A DNA stretch of 60,000 nucleotides from contig VCMS01000327.1 in NCBI GenBank assembly GCA_022539475.1, positions 1 to 60,000 of the forward strand, written 5' to 3'. This document shows, one piece after another, positions 37,933-48,585 of the stretch. The stretch's first letter is position 1, and the number at the start of each line of letters is the position of its first letter. The notes beneath the pieces were generated by a model, which saw only the letters and a list, made by a program, of their open reading frames with translations, was not told where the DNA came from and did no database searches. Source of the DNA: Gracilaria domingensis. Lineage: Eukaryota > Rhodophyta > Florideophyceae > Gracilariales > Gracilariaceae. A program made the translations under genes and the position numbers.

Positions 37933-38841
37933 ATCCTAAACTGCTGAAATGTGGTTGACTGGGATTTCGCGACTTTAAAGACCTTTCCTCTTCTACGATG
38001 ATCTTCTCCAAAACACTAAATGACAAAAGGAATCTCGTCGGTAGCCACAGGGAGCACTGTTTGCGTCGAAGAATGTAGGGGTAGAAGACCGAGATTTGTG
38101 TACTATGATCAACACTGGAATGATGTTTGACAGAGTCTCTGTCAAACAGCATTACAGTGAGAAAGCAGTACCTGTACTTCACAGACTCGGAGTTTTTAGC
38201 ACGTGTAGAGATCGACTCGGATGGCTAACGTAGAGGATAAAAACGCAAAACAGATTTACAAAAATCGATGCGCCGAAACGCATGAACTACCGCTTCTTTT
38301 TGCGCCAACGCTTCTCTAAAAGCAAACCCCTTCCCATTCCAAGTACTGCTAAGACCTACGATTCAAACTATAACGCGGTTTTCCTGCACAACACAAACGA
38401 TATTAAACATCTCTGCCAGCCTCTAGCTTACTTCACACCAACTGCCACGCCATTACCCATTCACTATTCTATCAAATCACAAACCCATTTCATAATTCCA
38501 GTCCAAACGCCAAGAATTTATTTATTTTTGCCCTACTACGTTTTCAAACCGCCGTTACCAATGTTGTATTACTTACATAAGTCTTATTATTCATTTAAAA
38601 CCGTTTTTCGGCGCAAAACGATTTTTACCAGCATATTCTGCCACGATGTCACACGCGCTTGTCCGTTTTTAGATAACTCTTGGGCCAAAAGGTGTACTGA
38701 AGATGTCAAAACCAAAAAAATAAATCTCACTAACTACTTCCCATACTTTGGTAATCATTACGAAGCCCATTAACTGGGTAGTTAGTCATACTTAGTCATT
38801 CTCACCACTTTCATTATTATACCACACTATTGCAGTTATAG
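37933..38841. other. Upstream region of the lyase gene; AT-rich spacer to element D
   Basis: About 900 bp. A 163-codon plus-strand ORF (38282-38773, MNYRFFLRQRFSKSK) begins with ATG but has a low-complexity, Tyr/Phe/Pro-rich composition typical of AT-rich chance ORFs. I do not call it a gene. No repeats of note. The last bases, TATAG (38837-38841), should be one target duplication of element D. Confidence 0.4.
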
Positions 38842-39164
38842 TGTAGTGAAACGCTCATGTATGTGGACTTTCGCTAGACTTAGTCATATTTCCCGTTCAC
38901 GGATTTGCCTGGTACACACCAGTATATGACTAGGAGTTACTAGTGGTTGCCATCGGGATGGTTTGGACACGTAGGACACGGTGGAGCTGATCGGGGGTTG
39001 GCCACTACACGTGGGCGTTTGCCACAATTAGTGGGATGTTTAGTTAATATTATTTATTAATTCTAGTGAGGACACTACTTAGTGCGACGGCGTCACCACC
39101 GTCGCACCAGTAGAGTGCCCCAACTAGGGGTGATCCTACTTCAAGGATCTTGGCTCTAGCCACT
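38842..39164 (+). repeat. 5' LTR of element D, left piece
   Basis: Begins TGTAGTGAAACGCTCATG, close to the LTR start of element C (TGTAGTGCAACGC). It ends at CCACT, the target duplicated by element C. Together with 51532-51950 it makes a 742-bp LTR whose ends, TGTAGTG and CACTACA, are perfect inverted repeats. Confidence 0.85.
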
Positions 39165-39980
39165 TGTAGTGCAACGCGATTGCGGGACTCCTTCGCTGAT
39201 GCGATTCATAACATGCACGGCGATGCCGGGAGGTGGTGGCACACAGTATGAGTAACTGGTGAGATCAGCCCATTCTTGGGTATACTTAATATTAGAATTA
39301 GTGTTATGAGGCGCACGGCTTAGCCGGTGGGTCACACACGTGTGGGAAGTTTGCACCCATTAGTTGGGGTATTTTAGATGTTTATTCTAGATATTTTCGC
39401 TACACCGCTTGACAGTGGGTTGGCACTCTACACTACTTAGTAGGTTGAGCTGCACCCATTGTCGGGGAAGTAAACGAACCAACCGAGTGTTCGGCTCTGA
39501 TGTTTCACCCTTGGTGACCGATATCCTCCTCCCGGAGAGTCGGCACCTTGTGCAGGGCTCATCATCCGCCTCGCGGCATCATTAACACCACTACCGCTTT
39601 CGCGTGTTTACTTTGTGTGTGTTTTCTTTATTTCTGTCCCTGTTATACAGGTAGCACTACTTGGTGTACCGGTGCATACCGTTCGTGGCTCGACACACTC
39701 GCGTGGGCTATTACCGCTCTCGCGTGTCATCGCCACACTCGTGGGTACCGCGTGCTACGCACGTGACGCTACTGCCGACTTGTGTCGTGTGTTCTCTACC
39801 GCTGGACGCTTCTTCTTCGCCGCTTCGCTCCCTCCATTACTTGGGAAGGGTCGACCCCGGTCTTACACCCGGCATTGCCGTGTCGTACCTGTGGGAGCGC
39901 TCTACTGCTGTGCTCGCCTCTTGAGAGAGGGTCTGAACCGCCTTTGCGTGTCTTTCCCCATCGCTGGGTTTTGCACAACA
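39165..39980 (+). repeat. Left LTR of element C
   Basis: 816 bp, from TGTAGTG to CACAACA. It matches 50711-51526 across its length with one C/G difference at its eighth base. The small ORFs inside are the same in both copies only because the LTRs are identical; they are not genes. The region after about 39,590 is CGCG- and CGTG-rich. Confidence 0.95.
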
Positions 39981-39982
39981 AT

Positions 39983-40000
39983 TGGTCTCCCGACTTAGAA
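39983..40000 (+). other. Primer-binding site of element C (tRNA-Tyr type)
   Basis: TGGTCTCCCGACTTAGAA, two bases after the LTR. It differs by one base from that of A and B. The leader from here to the gag ATG at 40421 is about 420 bp and has no clear ORF of its own. Confidence 0.85.
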
Positions 40001-40420
40001 GTCGCGTTGATCCAGCAAGTTGGTTTTCTGATCAATTTCCGGTTTGCCGGTTCGTATCTGGTCGTGGAGATACACTACACAGTTTCTACTGGAAGGCTTT
40101 GCCGACAGACTTCGTGTTGGTACTGCTTTCCTCATTTTGGGTTGTTGTTTGGACACGGTTTACTACCGGTGGCACTACCTATTTCCGTAGTGTGTGATTC
40201 CCGTCGGTACGGTTGTTGTCACCCCGTTTGGGTTGTCTACTGTTCCCAGCAATCTGGTCGAATCAGCCCTAATTCCGTATACGGCTGTTCCCGTTGGTAC
40301 GGTTGGTTCGTCCGATTTGTCGGTTATCGTCACTCGTGTGAGGACGCTACACTCATTCGAGGTTAATTTGTTGTTTTGCTTTCCTGTTCCCAGTTTTCTG
40401 GTTGTATCTCGTCGTGGACG

Positions 40421-42503
40421 ATGGCGTCGGGCAAGCGCTCGAGCCCTACGAAGTCTCGCTCCGTTGGCTCTGGCTTGCCCCCACGTCTGCGGTCTGTTCC
40501 TGAACCCCTACAGGGTGATGGAAGGAAACCCGGAAACCGGAAACAGCCTGACAAGTCGTCTGACGCCCCAGTGGCTGGGCCCTCATCTGCTCCTTTGGAG
40601 GGTCTTATACCCGCTGTCGCGGCGAAGGATGCGCTCGTAAACGAGTTGGAGACTCAAGTTCGTGTGCTTGAGGCTCAGACTGCTGTCATGAGGAGTTCTC
40701 ATGAAGCACTCGTTTCCGAGGTCGACACACTTCGTTTGAAGGTTGACGCAGCCCTCAACGGAGGTGTATCAGATGATCTACGTATTTTACGGAAGGATGT
40801 TAATGCCCTCTTGGAGGTTCTTCAAGGATATCCCGGTTTCACCGAGGAGGTTAACACGAAGTTCATTCGGATCCTTGGCCGTCTTGAGACGTTAGAGGCC
40901 ACCATCCGTGAGGATGACGGCCCTGCTGCCGCCTCTGCGGGAGTGTCTCGTGGTACACGTGACCGGAAGTCCGGGAAGAGTCGCTCTAAGAAGAGGAATG
41001 TCGACGAGTATGAATCGGATTCGTCACAGTCTTCTGGTATTTCAAACCGCTCGGCGGGTTCCTTATCATCGAGCTCGTCAAGTGACGGTGAACGTCGCGC
41101 TCGTTCTACGCGTTCGCGGAGTTCTACGTCCACCTATGGTGTTGTTGGTACCCGGAAACGGGGGCGAAAGCACTCAGGTTTGAGGGAACTGGAGCCGACG
41201 AATCCCTTGTTCAAAAGGTTGTTATCTTACCGGTATTACCGTTTGGAAGATTCAAGTCTGAACCGGACGCCCCGTGGCACGGGTAAGGTGAAGGACTGCA
41301 TCAAACGCATGTCCTTAACCTTTCGCAACCAGTTGTTCACTGGGGAGGATCCCATTCTGGTGCTTGACTTTCTTTCACGCTTTGTAGCGGAAGCTGACAT
41401 CCTCGGCATGAGTGAGGGGCAAGCTTATGTTGCCTTACCGTATTTTCTACGTGGACTCGCTGAAGATCAGTATAACTCTGTAAGAGGTTCATCTCGCGCC
41501 TCTGAAGGAGGGGTCACCTGCTGGCCCGAAGCAGTGCAGTATTTGTTGCGCTCGTATGCGACAAATACCTCTATCGAGGAAGCAATCACCGCGTTGCGGG
41601 AGACGAAACAACGCCCGAAGGAGTCGGAAACCGAGTACTCGGTACGCCTGAATAAGGCATTCCACCGTTGTGGCAATGTTTACTCCTCAAACGAGCGCTG
41701 CACTGTTTATCAACGGATTGAATCCGGCTATTCGCACTCTGGTTGCCCAGCGACGGGAAGACCGGAAGAAGACTACCTATCTGGAGTTAGTGCAGTACGC
41801 GAAGGCGGAGGGAGACGCCTTGCGCGCACGCATCGGATACCGGGTTTCAACCAAAGCGTTGCACCTCGAAGGAGGGTCGTCATCGGCTTCACTGCTACCG
41901 CAGGACTTTTCTGGCCACGATGTGGATAACTTACATCTCGCACAGGTGGACCTGGATTCTATTCCGACTACGGAGTTGCCTTCTACTTCAGAAGCCTCGT
42001 CGAAGACGGAAGATGCGCTGCTTTACGCAGACCGTCCACGCGTTCGCGGTCCTCAAGTACCCTATTCAGGGAGTCGTTACCAGCGACCTGGTTGGGTAGA
42101 CCCGCGAACGGTGAAGTTCCAAGACCCACGGAGTTCCGGAAGACCACCCCTGATCTGTTTCACGTGTTACAACCACGGGCATGCAGCTCCGAACTGCAAC
42201 CTCTCGATGAGGGAAATGCCCACGGTTGTGGCGAATTTTGAAGCGCTGACCCCCGCCGAACAGGCGTCAGTGCCGGTAACCGCATATCTGCGTGCGAAGG
42301 CTGAGTACCCCCGTAGGGTGTCTGCTGCAGAATTGGCTGCGTTACTGCACTCTGGTTCGACCCAGGTCAATGTTTCACCGGCTCAAGCCGTGGCGGCAAC
42401 CGCTGTTGCGGGTAGTTCTGTCGCTGTTCCACAGGAATCTGTGAAGATGCCTGCTGCACAGGACGCCGTTCCCGTTAGAACGGATGGAACTCAGTTAAAC
42501 TGA
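40421..42503 (+). pseudogene. gag: Element C gag, one frame break
   Basis: ATG 40421 (MASGKRSSPTKSRSVG). A Pro/Ser-rich start is followed by a coiled coil (LVNELETQVRVLEAQTAVM and ISDDLRILRKDVNALLEVL-like heptads). Next are a basic/Ser-rich region (ESDSSQSSGISNRS, SSSSSSDGERRARSTRS) and the capsid with KHSGLRELEPTNPLFKRLL, GGVTCWPEAVQYLLRSYAT and CGNVYSSNERCT. Just after this, near 41,700, the frame moves. The continuation INGLNPAIRTLVAQRRED runs to the zinc knuckle CFTCYNHGHAAPNC (about 42,160) and the TGA at 42501. In B and D this junction is read straight through as ERCTMFVDGLDP, so one base is missing here. This is either a real mutation or a sequence error. Confidence 0.88.
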
Positions 42504-42533
42504 GTACGGGAGTCTCCAATGGAGAGGCGCCCG
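42494..42533 (+). promoter_or_regulatory. -1 ribosomal frameshift signal at the gag stop of element C
   Basis: The slippery heptamer GTTAAAC (42494-42500) is in phase with gag as G TTA AAC and is followed directly by the gag TGA. A -1 slip gives GTT AAA CTG AGT and enters pol. After a 6-nt spacer a hairpin begins: CGGG (42507) with CCCG (42530-42533), and TCTCC-AAT-GGAGA inside. GUUAAAC is a heptamer known to work in some nidoviruses. Elements A and D have comparable arrangements. Confidence 0.72.
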
Positions 42534-43483
42534 AGTCGAGGTCTACGGCGCCCGAGGCGTCACCGCCTCGCTCCCAGGTCAAAATCCTTTCGAGGAAACA
42601 GACCGTCTTAGACGTGGACTCTACCACCATCGGTGTGTTACGTCGCCCGTGGATACGGTTCAGGAACAACCGGATCCCGGATCGAGTCATGGTGCTGGCC
42701 AAGCGAAACTACAAGATATTTGCTGACCTTGGCCTATCCACCCAGTATATGGTGCGTCATCTCTCTGTCTTGGATACAGGTGCTGGCCCCAACTTCATTG
42801 TTGAGTCGTTACTACCGCCGGAAGTCCGTTGTCGAGTCCGCTCTGGACCCGTCATGGACGTGGCAGATGCTAACAATAACCCGTTACAAACGGCTGGAAT
42901 GGTTTCACTGATTGTCAGGATTGGTAACTGCATCGAGCAGGTAGAATTCATCGTCTGCAAGACGCTCGCTGCCCCTGTCATTCTAGGGTGTGACTTCTGC
43001 GACAGATATGTCGAAGCCATACGACCGCGTGCGCGTGAAGTGGAAATGGAAGATGGTTCGGTTGTACCGATTGTTCGTCGCTCATTACGCCGAGCGTCAG
43101 CTAAGCTGGTACCACTACCCGCTCCTCTACAGGATTCCTCACCTCCGAAGGAGTCGCCGAAGCTCCGCGTAGCGCGTGCAATTTCTATTCCGCCAGAATC
43201 CCAGGTTTGGGTTGATGTTACTGCCGCACCGCGTGGTTTGCGGGTTGTTCAACCATTGAACTCGTTATACGAGAAGTATCAGGTCGCGTTGGCGAACGGA
43301 GTTGTTCAAATCAACAGCGAACACCCCTTTCGGGTTATGTTGGCCAACTTTGGCAAGAAGCCCCAGTATCTGGTGAAGAACCAAGTAATTGGTACTGTCT
43401 TACCGCACCCTACGGCGCTTATCCCTACAAAGGTGACTGCCGCCGAGATGCTCGGGCTTGCTGAAGAACGCACTGGTTTGCTT

Positions 43484-43504
43484 CACCCTAAGGAGGGGGA
43501 GGGA
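43484..43504 (+). other. Internal polypurine tract 1 of element C
   Basis: CACCCTAAGGAGGGGGAGGG, coding HPKEGEG between protease and RT. It shares CTAAGGAGGGGG with the tract at the 3' LTR (50692). Confidence 0.6.
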
Positions 43505-46500
43505 GAATCGTCGCGCTCGTCTGCGTCGGACCCGTCCCAGACGGTTGAACACCCGTCCCAGACGGTTGAACACACGAATGACTCGGAAGCTAGGACCGTT
43601 CCTACGAGTTATGACAAGATTGACCCTATCAAGGAGTTAGAAGAATTGAATCTCGGTCATGTACCGGTTTCACACCGTGAGAAGTTGCGCAACATGTTGC
43701 GAGAGTTTACACCAATGTGGGATGGCTCCCTCGGAGAGGTTTCAACTACGGAACACCGGATTGACCTCCTGCCGGAGACCAAGCCGATTGCTCAGCACCC
43801 TTACAGGGCAGGCCCGAAAGCACGGGAAGAGGAAGAGTTTCAGATCAACAAAATGCTCCGCGCTGGCGTGATAGAACCGGCTCAGTCGCCGTGGGCATCT
43901 CCAGTTGTACTGGCTCCGAAACCCGACGGGTCCTGGCGCTTTTGTATCGACTATCGTCGCTTGAACGATGTCACCGTCAAAGACGTGTACCCCATACCTC
44001 GTATGGACGAGTATATCGACTCGCTTGGCGATGCTACTGTTTTCTCCACTTTGGATGCAAACTGGGGTTACTGGCAAGTACCAGTTAGACCGGAAGACCG
44101 TGACAAGACCGCGTTTACCTGTCATTCAGGACTATACCGCTTTAAGCGTATGCCGTTCGGGTTAACGAACGCCCCCGCTACGTTTCAGCGTGCTCTGGAC
44201 ATTTTGTTAGCTCGCTTCAAATGGCGGAGTTGCTTGGTATACCTCGATGACATCATCGTGTTTTCCAACAGTTTGGACGATCACCTCGAACATGTTCGGG
44301 AGATAATGACCGCTTTGCGGGATGCTGGAATTACTCTCAAATTGAGGAAGTGTGAGTTTTTCACTCACTCAGTGAAGTATCTGGGCCATGTCATACGTCC
44401 AGGACGGTTACTGATCGAGGAAGCTCGCGTGAAGTCCCTCAAAGAGGCGAAGCACCCCACTACACAGACAGAGCTACGCTCCTTTCTAGGGCTATGCAAC
44501 GTTTATAGACGGTTCATTTCTCGCTTCGCGAAGATCGCGGGACCGCTCAACGAACTCCTGAAGAAGGGACAACCGCCCAAATTGGGACCACTTACCCCCA
44601 CGCAAGTGGAGGCCTTCAACTCTCTTAAAGAGGCTGTTACCACGGCACCCGTGTTAGCGTTACCAAAGAACGGGTTGCCGTACACCGTGGATACGGATTC
44701 GAGCGATTACCAAATTGGCTGCGCTCTCTTTCAGACTACACCCGAAGGGGAACGCAAACCAATTGGCTATTGGTCTCGTACACTCAACGTGCACGAGCGC
44801 AATTACTCGGTATCCGAGAAGGAGTGTCTCGCCATGGTATGGGCTTTGCAGACTCTACGACCATATCTTATGGGTGTGCACTTTACCGTCAATACGGATC
44901 ATTCCGCCTTGCGTTGGTTAATGTCAGTCACGGAGCCTTCCGGACGCTTAATGCATTGGCGTCTTCGGCTTGCCGAGTTTGACTACGAGGTCACCTATAA
45001 GAAGGGCTGTTTAAACGCGCAAGCGGATGCTCTTTCACGTCTAGGAACCGAAGGTGAAGCTTTACCCGTCGATGACGAGGATGAAGATATCCCCTGTTTC
45101 CTCATGGAGGAGGGTGATGAAGACTACGACATCGTGTCGGACGACATCTGTGATGATTTGCTCGTCGCAGACGGTGAAGACCCGGAATCCGGTACATTCG
45201 TCCCCATTACCCCAGAAGAGCTGGTGCGGGAACAGCAATCTGACCCGTTCTGTACGAGGATACGCTCCCAAATTAATGGTGGTGCTAACATCCCGTTCGG
45301 GGTCAACACACAAGGTTACCTCGTCAGAGTGGTTCGTTCTGCCCCACAGATTGTGGTTCCTCACTCCTTACAAACAAGGGTATTGCATCTCTCGCATCAC
45401 TCGCGGATGGCTTCCCATCCGGGTGCTAAGCGGTTATACACGACACTGCGTCGGGATTTCTACTGGCCCGCGTTAGCGTTGGACTGCTACACCACCGTGA
45501 AGGCGTGTACACATTGTGCTCGCGAGCGAGTTAAACAGCGTCGCCATGCGAAGAAACTAACACTTTTCCCCGCAAGGGCGCCGTTGGAGTTTATTGCCAT
45601 CGATATACTCGGTGAGTTCTTGCGTACTTCCCGAGGAAATCGGTTCTTACTCGTTATTACGGATAGATTCAGTAAGCTAGTCCGGACAGTTCCGTTGAAG
45701 TCGATTACAGCACGCAGTGTTGCGGAGGCATTCGTTCGCCATTGGGTTATGGTCTACGGTCCCCCGGTCAATCTCCTCTCAGATAATGGTCCGCAGTTTA
45801 CTGCACGTTTCTTCCAGGATGTCTGTCGGATACTCGACGTGAAGAATCTCTTCACGACGACGTATCATCCCCAATGCAATGGGCAAGTCGAACGGTTTAA
45901 CCGGACAATGCTCTCCGCGTTGCGGGCTTATACTGTTGAACACCCGAAAACTTGGGATCTCTACACGGATACCGTGACGTATGCGTATAATACGCAAGTT
46001 CACAGAGTAACTGGTTTATCGCCCTTTGAGCTCGTGCTCTCACGGACACCACCGCCAGTTGCGGTTGAACCATCAGCAAAGCTGGATACGTCACCGTCAA
46101 TACGGGATCACTACTTGCAATGGAAGCAGTGGTTATCCGCAATGGTACCTGTCGCCAGGTCGTCAATGGCGAAAGCACAACACGCTTACAAGCGGAACTT
46201 TGATGCCCGGGTACGGAGACCACTACCGCCACTGAAAGTGGGAAACCTCGCCTTTGTCAGGAAGGAGTACTACAACCCTGAAAAGGAGCGGCGCCACAAG
46301 CTTTCCCATCGCTGATGGTCCGTACCGCGTTGTCAGCGTGAACAAGGACACAGCCGTACTGGAAGTTGGTGACGCTCATGAGCGTTTCTCCCGCGATCGC
46401 GTGGTAAGAGGTCCAACCGTTCACACGGAAGTACTTTCGGACACACAGCAGGAAGCTGGACAGACAGAGAACCGAGGAACCTCGTCGCAGAACACTACAC

Positions 46501-46656
46501 CCACTGTGGGGCTCCGTCACCCAACACGGGGTCTCGCAGATGTACCGATTATATCGTCGCAAGCCGAGGTATCGGAACATACACCGCTGTTGAAATCGCG
46601 TTTCACAGCGTCTGTTACACCGTCAACTGACGTGATGACTGCTCCCCGTAACGCTC

Positions 46657-46678
46657 CACCTAAGGAGGGGGAGGGGAA
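46657..46678 (+). other. Internal polypurine tract 2 of element C
   Basis: CACCTAAGGAGGGGGAGGGG, coding PPKEGEG in the linker between integrase and chromodomain. It lies 3.2 kb from tract 1 and 4.0 kb from the 3' tract. Confidence 0.6.
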
Positions 46679-48244
46679 TTCACGGGTTGTCGCGGAGAGT
46701 GAGTCACCGGTGTCGCTACCGTCGCAGCACCGTGATTCACGGGAAAGTAATGAAGCAGAGGCAGAGTCGCCTCAGGACACCGTCGAAGACGTAGTTGCTA
46801 CGGACACCACTGTCAGTGGGAAGGATCACCCGCTGTCGCGTGTTGAAGTCGCGAAGGACGCGCCGCAGTCGGCCGCTGTCGCGCAGAACTCTGCGGAGGA
46901 TACACAACCTTCCACGAAGGATCGCGACCTTCAGGAAGGACACCGCACGCAACGAACGGACTCAAGGTTGTCCCAGGATACTGGTATTGCTCACCCATCT
47001 GGGGAATTGTCACAGGAACACGCGCCCATCGTCGCACGGACGCAGGACGCGGAGCATGCTCTCGTTCGCGAAGTTTCCACGGCAAGGCCGGAAGTTGATC
47101 AAGAACACCCGACTTCTCGGCAGAGCAAGGCTACAGCGAAGCTGGATACTGTATCACGGAGTATTCCGGACGCGCAGTCGCCGCACTCCGCCGCTGACGA
47201 CCGCCGCAAACCGCCTTCGCAGGCGCGCTGTAGGGTAGTCACGGCAGATCCCGGTATCGTTGACACTGCAGAGCAGGAAGAAGAGAAGACGCTCGCTGAA
47301 GCGAAGATCAAGCACCCCGGTTCGGGTAATGGTAGTGTACCGTTGCACCCAGCTTTGAGGAAGTCGCAAGTCGCACGTCATGACGTTTCGATAAGTCATG
47401 ACGGCGCACCGCTCGCTGGAGATACGGATTACAGCCCTGATTTAGGGAAAACGCACACTGCATCTGCAGGAGCGCTTGCGCACCACAAATCTTGGGGTGC
47501 GCAGCGCGCGCCACACAATGGGCCAATCACAACTCGTGGCAGTGCCACCACCGCGAAACGTCGCGTGTCGTCACGTGAACCGGCACGTGCCGTGGTGAAC
47601 AATCCGCCTCCGCGTTCGCCTTCACCGTCAAGACGGGAACTGCCGCATGAACTAGCCGTTCGCGAACCCGCCGAAGCGGCGAAGCTGCTTGAGAAGACCC
47701 GGATTCCGGAAGCGACCACTCAGCGGAGGACACACTTACCGCCGAAGGCGTCAGGAGAAACTCACAGCACCGCTGGTGACTATGTAACGGCACCGCCGCG
47801 ACACGCTGACGACCCTTCGCAGGAAGAGCTCGAGCGGGGAGTTTACTCGAAAGAGTTCGTTGTCGACCACATAGTGGGGCACAGTTGGAACCCGAAGGGG
47901 TATGTTCAGTACCAGGTACGCTGGTATGGCTATCCGCCGTCGCGGGACTCGGACGAACCCGTGGAGCACCTACCCCGATCGAAGATCGTGCAGTACCACC
48001 GTCGTACTAACACGGCGTTGCCGGCTAATCTACATCAAGCGATGGTCGGTTAACACACGTCGCTGGAGACGGAAGCTTATCGCGTACCGCGCACGAACGG
48101 TTCTACGAACCACAACACTCAATCGAGGAACGCTGCGACAACCTCCAGAGGAGTACTGTACCGCTACTCGCGTAGTGAGGAGACACTCTATTGAGAGGAC
48201 AGTTGAAGTTCGAATAGTAACGCCCTCAGGAAGAGGAGAAGTTA

Positions 48245-48410
48245 AGAAGCACTCGCAAGAGGAAGAAGACTCTATGAAGAGGAAAAGGAAGCTCAGAAGA
48301 GGAAGAAGCACTCGCAAGAGGAAGAAGACTCTATGAAGAGGAAAAGGAAGCTCAGAAGAGAAGAAGCACTCGTAAGAGGAAGAAGCACTCGTAAGAGGAA
48401 GATCACCCCG
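48245..48410 (+). repeat. Purine-rich tandem repeat between pol and the antisense gene of element C
   Basis: GAAGCACTCGCAAGAGGAAG starts units at 48246 and 48305 (period 59). Shortened copies start at 48363 and 48382. Almost pure A/G on the plus strand, and it has low-complexity ORFs. It lies where two convergent transcripts (pol and antisense gene) must end, so a role in termination or polyadenylation is possible. Confidence 0.8.
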
Positions 48411-48585
48411 GAAGGGAGAAGTTAAGAAGTATACACCTTGGAAGAAGGGAAGAAGTCTTGAGATCAAGAGAAGTTCACAGTTTACTGGTCAATGTTACTA
48501 TGTTGTGGCTCGCTAGTCGAGCACACAACGGCCAAGTTATTGGGTATCAGCTTGGAAGGACTCCCTAGAGGAGAAGCTGCACGAG

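Larger units (their letters stand above)
42500..48053 (+). pseudogene. pol: Element C pol polyprotein with one frame break
   Basis: In the -1 frame to gag. Protease VLDTGAGPNFIVE (about 42,767). RT with FCIDYRRLNDVTV, MPFGLTNAPATFQRAL and YLDD (about 44,240). RNase H with VDTDSSDYQIGC, SEKECLAMVW and NTDHSALRW. Integrase HHCC (about 45,385-45,520) and the DDE core with IAIDILGEF, LSDNGPQF and NGQVERFNRT. Near 46,290 (KLSHR, then ADGPYRVV) the frame shifts. The other frame carries DAHERFSRDRVV, a roughly 450-residue acidic/Ser-rich linker, and a chromodomain (EFVVDHIVGHSWNPKGY, YQVRWYGYPP) ending at TAA 48051. Element D keeps KLSPVADGTYK in one frame at this place, so two bases are missing (or one extra) in C. 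All catalytic residues are intact. Confidence 0.9.

Noticed and set aside
38282..38773. 163-codon ORF in the AT-rich gap before element D
   Set aside because: Low-complexity Tyr/Phe/Pro-rich composition and no family resemblance; long stop-poor AT stretches give such ORFs by chance.
39548..39998. Identical ORFs in both LTRs of element C (39548-39998 and 51094-51604)
   Set aside because: Identity follows from LTR duplication. They lack coding character and are not present in the LTRs of A or D.
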